Shown: positions 28,216-32,142 of the stretch, piece after piece
Position numbering within the stretch: position 1 is the stretch's first letter
Layout of the letters: the number at the start of each line of letters is the position of its first letter
Assembly: GCA_024398935.1 (NCBI GenBank)
Contig: JAKSIH010000035.1
Location: forward strand, 1 to 32,142
Length of the DNA: 32,142 bases
From: Fibrobacter sp.
GTDB taxonomy: Bacteria; Fibrobacterota; Fibrobacteria; Fibrobacterales; Fibrobacteraceae
Direction: 5' to 3'
Translations under genes and position numbers: made by a program
The notes under the pieces: generated by a model
What the model saw: only the letters and a program-made list of their open reading frames with translations
Databases searched by the model: none
What the model was told of the DNA's origin: nothing

Positions 28216-29507
28216 TTCAGGAGCTCCTCAACAAACTTTTTCAATTGTGTGTATGAATTTAAAATTTTTTCCCGCTCTTGGGAAAGGGCGGAAGCAACGC
28301 AGGCCTTATCCGCAGGCACTCCAACCAGCTGGTTTGGATTTTGCAGACGAACCAACCCGCCCTGTTCAATCAAAACCTGGACAGCACTTTCCGCACCTCG
28401 ACAGAAGGGACCAACGATAGTAGGAACACCCCGCTGAAGAGGTTCCCAGAAGTCGTGAATTCCAAGACTCTTATGGAAGGATCCGCCTACATAGGCGGCC
28501 TCGCTCCGGAAAAGAATTTCGGGAACCTTACCGAAAGTATAAACCAGCGAAATATGGCCGGGAGCGGTTGCGGGCCACTGGACCACAGGAAGGTCTCGAC
28601 TGCGGAACGCGGCTATGAACCGCGGAACTTCTTCCAGGCGACGAGGGGCGATCACCAGAGATTTTTTCTGGGCGACTAAGGAAGAAAACGTCTGCTGCAG
28701 GAAAGGCAGTTCCTCTATGTGAAGCGAGATAAAGCTTGTCAAATCCTTCGCGCGAAGTTCAACGCGAGAAGGAGCGGATTTTTCGACGGAAATTTCGGGC
28801 TGGTTCCGGCGGGCCCAGGGCAGAAGTTTCCAGTTGCCGCCGACGGAAATGATTCCACGAAAACTTCCGGCAGCAAATTTCAGGAAGCGGGATTGGTCCG
28901 CAGAAGTCTGCATAGCTGCAAATCCCAATCCGGAAAAATCCATACCGGGAACGGCCTTACGGAACCGTCCCGAAACAAGTGCTACAGATGCACTTCGGGT
29001 ATAGCTCTGCATACCGGAAAGATACCCAGGCCACAATTCGTTTTCACCCAGGATTAAGCCCACGGGTTTTATCCGCCGGAGAAAACATCGAAGAACCCAG
29101 GGAACATCGGCGGGCGCCAATGCCACCTCAATTTTGTCGCAATTCGCCCCCGCTATTTCGGGTTGGCCGCACGCAGGCCTTGATTCGTCGGGTTTGTCAC
29201 GTGCAGGTTCCGCGACGCCCCCCTGCGCCAAGGAATCACGAAGATGGCGGACCACTTCGGGTTTCTGGCTGGTAATTAAAATCTTCGGCAAGTCGGGTAC
29301 ATCATTTTGCAGCACGGCCGCAAGATTCAAAAGCATCTTGCACTCCCCCATGCTGGCGCCGTGCATCCAGAGGAACGGCCCCTTGGGCCAAGGCCCCCGA
29401 AGCCGTTTGGGCAATCTGTACTTGCGATCCAAGGGTCTGACACAGCAGGCCAATTCCGCAAGTAAACCAAGGAACATCCGGCCAAGATTTATGAAGTTCA
29501 TGTCCAT
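28212..29507 (-). CDS. waaA: 3-deoxy-D-manno-octulosonic acid transferase (KdtA/WaaA)
   Basis: 431 residues; the start at 29507 is 3 nt after the upstream stop, and Met3 (29501) is an alternative. An N-terminal hydrophobic segment for membrane association is followed by the glycosyltransferase-N domain with 'GPFLWMHGASMGECKMLL' (family WIHAVSVGE, with the catalytic-type Glu). Further motifs are 'LAPADVPWVLRCFLRRIKPVGLILGENELWPGYL', and in the C-terminal half 'APRRLEEVPRF' and 'AAYVGGSFHKSLGIHDFWEPLQRGVPTIVGP'. It adds Kdo to the lipid A precursor at the inner membrane, so the organism makes LPS. About 25 extra Asp/Glu/Arg/Pro-rich residues (near 97-122) separate two conserved blocks. Confidence 0.92.
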   Translation of the reverse strand: MDMNFINLGRMFLGLLAELACCVRPLDRKYRLPKRLRGPWPKGPFLWMHGASMGECKMLLNLAAVLQNDVPDLPKILITSQKPEVVRHLRDSLAQGGVAEPARDKPDESRPACGQPEIAGANCDKIEVALAPADVPWVLRCFLRRIKPVGLILGENELWPGYLSGMQSYTRSASVALVSGRFRKAVPGMDFSGLGFAAMQTSADQSRFLKFAAGSFRGIISVGGNWKLLPWARRNQPEISVEKSAPSRVELRAKDLTSFISLHIEELPFLQQTFSSLVAQKKSLVIAPRRLEEVPRFIAAFRSRDLPVVQWPATAPGHISLVYTFGKVPEILFRSEAAYVGGSFHKSLGIHDFWEPLQRGVPTIVGPFCRGAESAVQVLIEQGGLVRLQNPNQLVGVPADKACVASALSQEREKILNSYTQLKKFVEELLK

Positions 29508-29510
29508 AAG

Positions 29511-30260
29511 TTAGCCCAGAAGTTCCAGGAGATTAAAACTCAAAACCGTCTTGCGCAAAAGGATAATCGCAACGACAACCGCAAGCCAAAACCAGGTGGA
29601 AGCGTCCGCACGGGCAGCCGATAGGAACGAACGTTTCGCGGGGGCGCAGTCTTTTTCGGGACGCAAGGGCGCCGCATTTTCTCCGCTAACTTTTTCAGGA
29701 TGCAAGGGTGACGCACTTTCTCCGCTAACTTTTTCAGGATGCAAGAGCGCCGCGCTTTCTCCGCTAACTCTTTCAGGACGCAAGGGCGCCGCGGTTTTAT
29801 TTCCGAGGGTCAGCCGCGGGATGAACGCAGGGGTCGCCGCAGCCCACTTTCGCCATCCATCGCCGAAACGACTTTCCAGGTAACGGTCCTCCAGACGGGA
29901 CAGTAAAAATTCAAATGCAAACAGCGCTACGACAAAGACAAGAGCAACCGGCTGAAAGCCCATGTGCAAGACAACAAAGGCATAGCCGACGCCCCCATTG
30001 GAAAGGTACAGCGGGTGGCGAATTCTAGAATAAATTCCTTCCGTCACCAGGCGGTCCGCATCGTGAGTAAACCCGCGGGTATGCTCCCCGATGGAGCGGC
30101 GAGCCTGAATGCGCAAGATCGAAAAAGACACGAGAAGCACCGCCGATAAGGGCAGGACCTCACATAGCCAGGTGTCTGAAATCGGGTCTCCCGGGAACAG
30201 CAGCATCGCGATGGCTAGAGCCCCAAGAATCCAACCGCGGTAGGCGTACAACTTATTCAT
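29511..30260 (-). CDS. ICMT/PEMT-like membrane methyltransferase with internal tandem repeats
   Basis: 249 residues. The N-terminal half has four hydrophobic segments and the isoprenylcysteine/phospholipid methyltransferase signature 'RLVTEGIYSRIRHPLYLSNGGVGYAF' (G-x-Y-x-x-x-R-H-P-x-Y), which forms part of the S-adenosylmethionine site. 'LSRLEDRYLESRFGDGWRKWAAATPAFIPRL' is the typical E-x-x-L/Y...Y...P ending. About residues 155-201 are four tandem copies of a 13-residue unit like HPEKVSGESASPL, then a last membrane helix (about 225-243). The enzyme methylates a lipid or prenylated substrate, unknown here. ATGA overlap with the ABC gene and a 3-nt gap to KdtA tie it to LPS or envelope lipid work. 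A different role within that class is possible. Confidence 0.8.
   Translation of the reverse strand: MNKLYAYRGWILGALAIAMLLFPGDPISDTWLCEVLPLSAVLLVSFSILRIQARRSIGEHTRGFTHDADRLVTEGIYSRIRHPLYLSNGGVGYAFVVLHMGFQPVALVFVVALFAFEFLLSRLEDRYLESRFGDGWRKWAAATPAFIPRLTLGNKTAAPLRPERVSGESAALLHPEKVSGESASPLHPEKVSGENAAPLRPEKDCAPAKRSFLSAARADASTWFWLAVVVAIILLRKTVLSFNLLELLG
29663..29797. repeat. 39-bp in-frame tandem repeat inside the methyltransferase gene
   Basis: Units start at 29663, 29702, 29741 and 29780 (the last partial), period exactly 39 bp. Each begins GCAAG(G/A)G and contains TTTCTCCGCTAAC. The multiple of three keeps the frame, so copy number can change without breaking the protein. Confidence 0.9.
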
Positions 30261-32014
30261 CGCGACGCCTCTTTACGGGAAGGATTGTCGCGAAATTCAG
30301 CGTCGCAGTCTTCACGGGAAATTTCGTCGCGGACTCTGCTAGAAGTTTCATCGCCGAAGGTCACCACATTGAACCGCGATTCCATGGCAGGAGTAAGAAC
30401 GTCATGGCTGACGACGACCACCCACTTGTCCAGCAGTTCCGCGCAGTCCAGGAATGCGGCAAGAAGAGGTTCGCGGTCTTCAAGTGCGATAGACGCGAAG
30501 GGTTCATCCAGAAGGACAGTCTTACTGCGGGAAGCGAGAGACCAGAGGAGCGCGACCTTGGAACGTTCACCGCCGGAGAGGCCGGTCTTGTGAAGCAAAG
30601 GCCCGACATTCGCAAATTGCAGGAAGCGGTTGATGACGAAGGCTGTTGCAGATTCGGCAAGCGCCTCGACCGCCGAACCAGCGGTTGGAACGGTCGCATG
30701 GTTCGTCGTGACGCCTGCAGCATCCAGAAGTTGCAGCAACAGCCGACGAGGCGGCAGTTCCAAATCCTGCGCCACGAAGAAAACATTATGTTCCGCACCT
30801 GCAAGAGACGCACTGCGCCAGCCGTCATCCCACTGTTCAAGGCCCGCGAGCAGTCGCAAGAAGGTGGACTTCCCTACCCCATTTTTTCCGCGGACAAGGA
30901 CGGGCTTTTCCCGAGACCAGGAAAGTTCAAAACCGGAAAACACCGGATGTTCAGAACCTTCGTAATGGAAAGATTTTTTATTCACCAGAACGCCTTTGGT
31001 TTCCTTGCGGAGTGCTCCCGCGCTTTCATCATCGCCTTCATAGCCCGCAGAAAAACAATGCTGCAAATTTTCGGAACGCCTAGGCAATTTTTCGAAGGAT
31101 TCCATGATGTCCAGCGCACTTGCGAGGGAACGGTATTGGGGCATGAGTCGGGCGCATTCCTTCACCGGCTTGTAGCAAAGCAGCACAGCGGAACAGAAGA
31201 GAACGAGGGAGGTTCCGTCCATCCAGCCACGATGAATGAGGAGGGCGCAAAAGCCGAGAACAAGCACCATGGCAAGCACGGAGACCGCCTCGGTAATTTG
31301 GGAGAGGCCCTGTTTGCGGATGGAGGTTTCCGCGCCGCGGTCGCGGAGGTCCCGGTTGCTTTTCAGGAGGTTGTCGGAAAGGGCGGTTCGCTCGTTGGCG
31401 GAACTCCATTGCCGAAATAGGCGGCGGGCTTGATTCAGGTCCCCGCGAAAATTGGAACGGCCCCACAGGAGGGATTCTTCGGCAGGCCCCATCTTGTGAA
31501 GCTTTCGCTGGAGGACGCTGACCATCGGGACAACGACCACAAAGAGGAACGCCGTCAGCTGCCAGGAGATGTAACACAGCACCGGCAGGAAAACCACCAG
31601 CTGGAGGACGGCCTGCACCGCCTGGAAAAGGACTGCACCGTTATTCTGGAAAACCTGGGTGGCTTCATAGGCGGCCTCCACTTTCCGGTCACCGTCGGGA
31701 GTATGAAAAACTCGTGGAGACAGGTTCCGCAGTCCATGTAAAAACCAGGCAGTCACGTGGCTGCCGGAGTTATAAAGCCATCGTTCGGAAGTTCGCACCT
31801 TCAGGTAGAGGAAAATCAGGCGAAATACGGTCAGGCCGACCATAAGGGTCATCCAGAGCGGAAGCGTCACCGGTCCCCGACCGTCAAGAATTTCCATAAA
31901 GGATTTTATTCCGTAGAGAATAGCGGCATCTGCCCCACTAGCCAGCAAGGCAAGGGGAAAAAAGCGAAAAATTCCGCTGAAAAACGATTTTTTTAGCCAC
32001 TTTCGCAGGAACAT
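30257..32014 (-). CDS. ABC exporter, fused membrane and ATPase domains (MsbA-like)
   Basis: 585 residues. The type-1 exporter membrane domain spans about 1-310 with six hydrophobic segments ('FFPLALLASGADAAILYGI', 'LWMTLMVGLTVFRLIFLYL', 'LVVFLPVLCYISWQLTAFLFVVVVPM' and others). The ATPase domain has Walker A GKNGVGKST (about 378-386), Q-loop 'VFFVAQDLELPP', signature LSGGE (about 480), Walker B TVLLDEPFASI with catalytic Glu, and the switch His in VVVSHD. It is a half-transporter that would dimerise. First place in a coupled run with an ICMT-like gene and kdtA suggests lipid A or another envelope lipid as cargo. The divergent ATPase linker and lack of a second gene make MsbA itself uncertain. 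There is no Shine-Dalgarno; TACATTTG is 13 nt before the ATG. Confidence 0.88.
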   Translation of the reverse strand: MFLRKWLKKSFFSGIFRFFPLALLASGADAAILYGIKSFMEILDGRGPVTLPLWMTLMVGLTVFRLIFLYLKVRTSERWLYNSGSHVTAWFLHGLRNLSPRVFHTPDGDRKVEAAYEATQVFQNNGAVLFQAVQAVLQLVVFLPVLCYISWQLTAFLFVVVVPMVSVLQRKLHKMGPAEESLLWGRSNFRGDLNQARRLFRQWSSANERTALSDNLLKSNRDLRDRGAETSIRKQGLSQITEAVSVLAMVLVLGFCALLIHRGWMDGTSLVLFCSAVLLCYKPVKECARLMPQYRSLASALDIMESFEKLPRRSENLQHCFSAGYEGDDESAGALRKETKGVLVNKKSFHYEGSEHPVFSGFELSWSREKPVLVRGKNGVGKSTFLRLLAGLEQWDDGWRSASLAGAEHNVFFVAQDLELPPRRLLLQLLDAAGVTTNHATVPTAGSAVEALAESATAFVINRFLQFANVGPLLHKTGLSGGERSKVALLWSLASRSKTVLLDEPFASIALEDREPLLAAFLDCAELLDKWVVVVSHDVLTPAMESRFNVVTFGDETSSRVRDEISREDCDAEFRDNPSRKEASR

Positions 32015-32019
32015 TGAGG

Positions 32020-32027
32020 CAAATGTA
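32020..32027 (-). promoter_or_regulatory. -10 element of the ABC exporter operon (leaderless geometry)
   Basis: Minus strand TACATTTG, a perfect TAnnTTTG, then CCTCA and the ATG at 32014. No recognisable -35. Confidence 0.5.
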
Positions 32028-32048
32028 ATTTTTTTTGTTTTACCCCCC

Positions 32049-32077
32049 TTTACAGAATCACAAACCTTACCTATATT
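32049..32077 (+). promoter_or_regulatory. tRNA-Glu promoter
   Basis: TTTACA (32049-32054), 17-nt spacer, TATATT (32072-32077, extended TATATTTG), 15 nt before the tRNA. TTACCTATATT is identical to the tRNA-Cys promoter core. Confidence 0.8.
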
Positions 32078-32091
32078 TGGCCTACCTAAAC

Positions 32092-32142
32092 GCCTCCATC
32101 GTCTAGTGGCCCAGGACTCGGGATTTTCATTCCCGCAACAGC
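32092..32142 (+). tRNA. tRNA-Glu (anticodon TTC), truncated by the window edge
   Basis: GCCTCCA acceptor strand, D-arm with GTCTAGTGGCCCAGGAC as in bacterial tRNA-Glu, then anticodon stem CGGGA / TCCCG with loop TTTTCAT, giving TTC at 34-36. The T-arm and 3' acceptor lie beyond the window. Confidence 0.9.

Noticed and set aside
27154..28437. 427-codon open frame antisense to rpmB, ispH and kdtA
   Set aside because: Crosses three well-supported genes on the other strand and has no initiation signal.

Overview
The window looks like a chromosomal segment of a Gram-negative bacterium of the Fibrobacterota, most likely Fibrobacter or a close relative. This is inferred from content, not from a database match. 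The signs are: Lipid A/LPS genes (KdtA, a DUF374 protein, an MsbA-like ABC exporter); a short RpoD/SigA-type sigma factor without region 1.1, as in the FCB superphylum; a secreted protein ending in a type IX-like C-terminal domain; lipoproteins, one with the poly-serine linker common in Fibrobacter; a fused SecDF; and alpha-glucan (glycogen/maltodextrin) enzymes. I see no insertion sequence, phage, CRISPR array or plasmid gene.

Layout. 1-5.3 kb: the tail of a secreted protein, a REP-like palindrome, an outer-membrane lipoprotein, and a two-gene unit encoding a carbohydrate-binding-like secreted protein coupled to a very large secreted lipase/esterase-like protein. 5.4-7.8 kb: a LytS/YpdA-type histidine kinase diverging from the sigma factor; the shared promoter region holds TGACA motifs at multiples of 11 bp and a palindrome. 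7.8-13.9 kb: a probable operon ctp - mlaE-like - dciA - gyrB - polyprenyl diphosphate synthase. 14.0-21.5 kb (all minus): corA-like, secDF, a GH13 neopullulanase-like enzyme and a GH77 4-alpha-glucanotransferase. 22-24.8 kb: small orphan genes (Cys-rich 65-aa protein, lipoprotein, AlkD-like protein, AT-hook protein). 25.2-26.7 kb: tRNA-Cys, a DUF374 protein and a DnaQ-like exonuclease. 27-32 kb (minus): ABC exporter - ICMT-like methyltransferase - kdtA - ispH, chained by overlapping or nearly touching start/stop codons, then rpmB with its own promoter. A tRNA-Glu is cut by the right edge.

The unusual content is mostly non-coding. (i) Six genes with no Shine-Dalgarno sequence each have a TAnnTT box 12-15 nt before the ATG, which predicts leaderless mRNAs; genes with a good Shine-Dalgarno have the box 29-59 nt away. 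(ii) A roughly 110-bp modular repeat that includes a terminator occurs three times, after the polyprenyl synthase gene and twice after malQ. (iii) A 525-bp intergenic block at 21.5-22.0 kb is built from degenerate TTAGGG/CTAGGG-like words in two successive G-rich to C-rich inverted units, with a perfect 66-bp direct duplication. (iv) A GC-rich array of about 42-bp units lies between the AT-hook gene and tRNA-Cys. (v) The sigma-factor promoter carries an 11-bp-phased motif array. None of these shows a classical new multi-gene system; (i)-(iii) and (v) are the observations most worth following.
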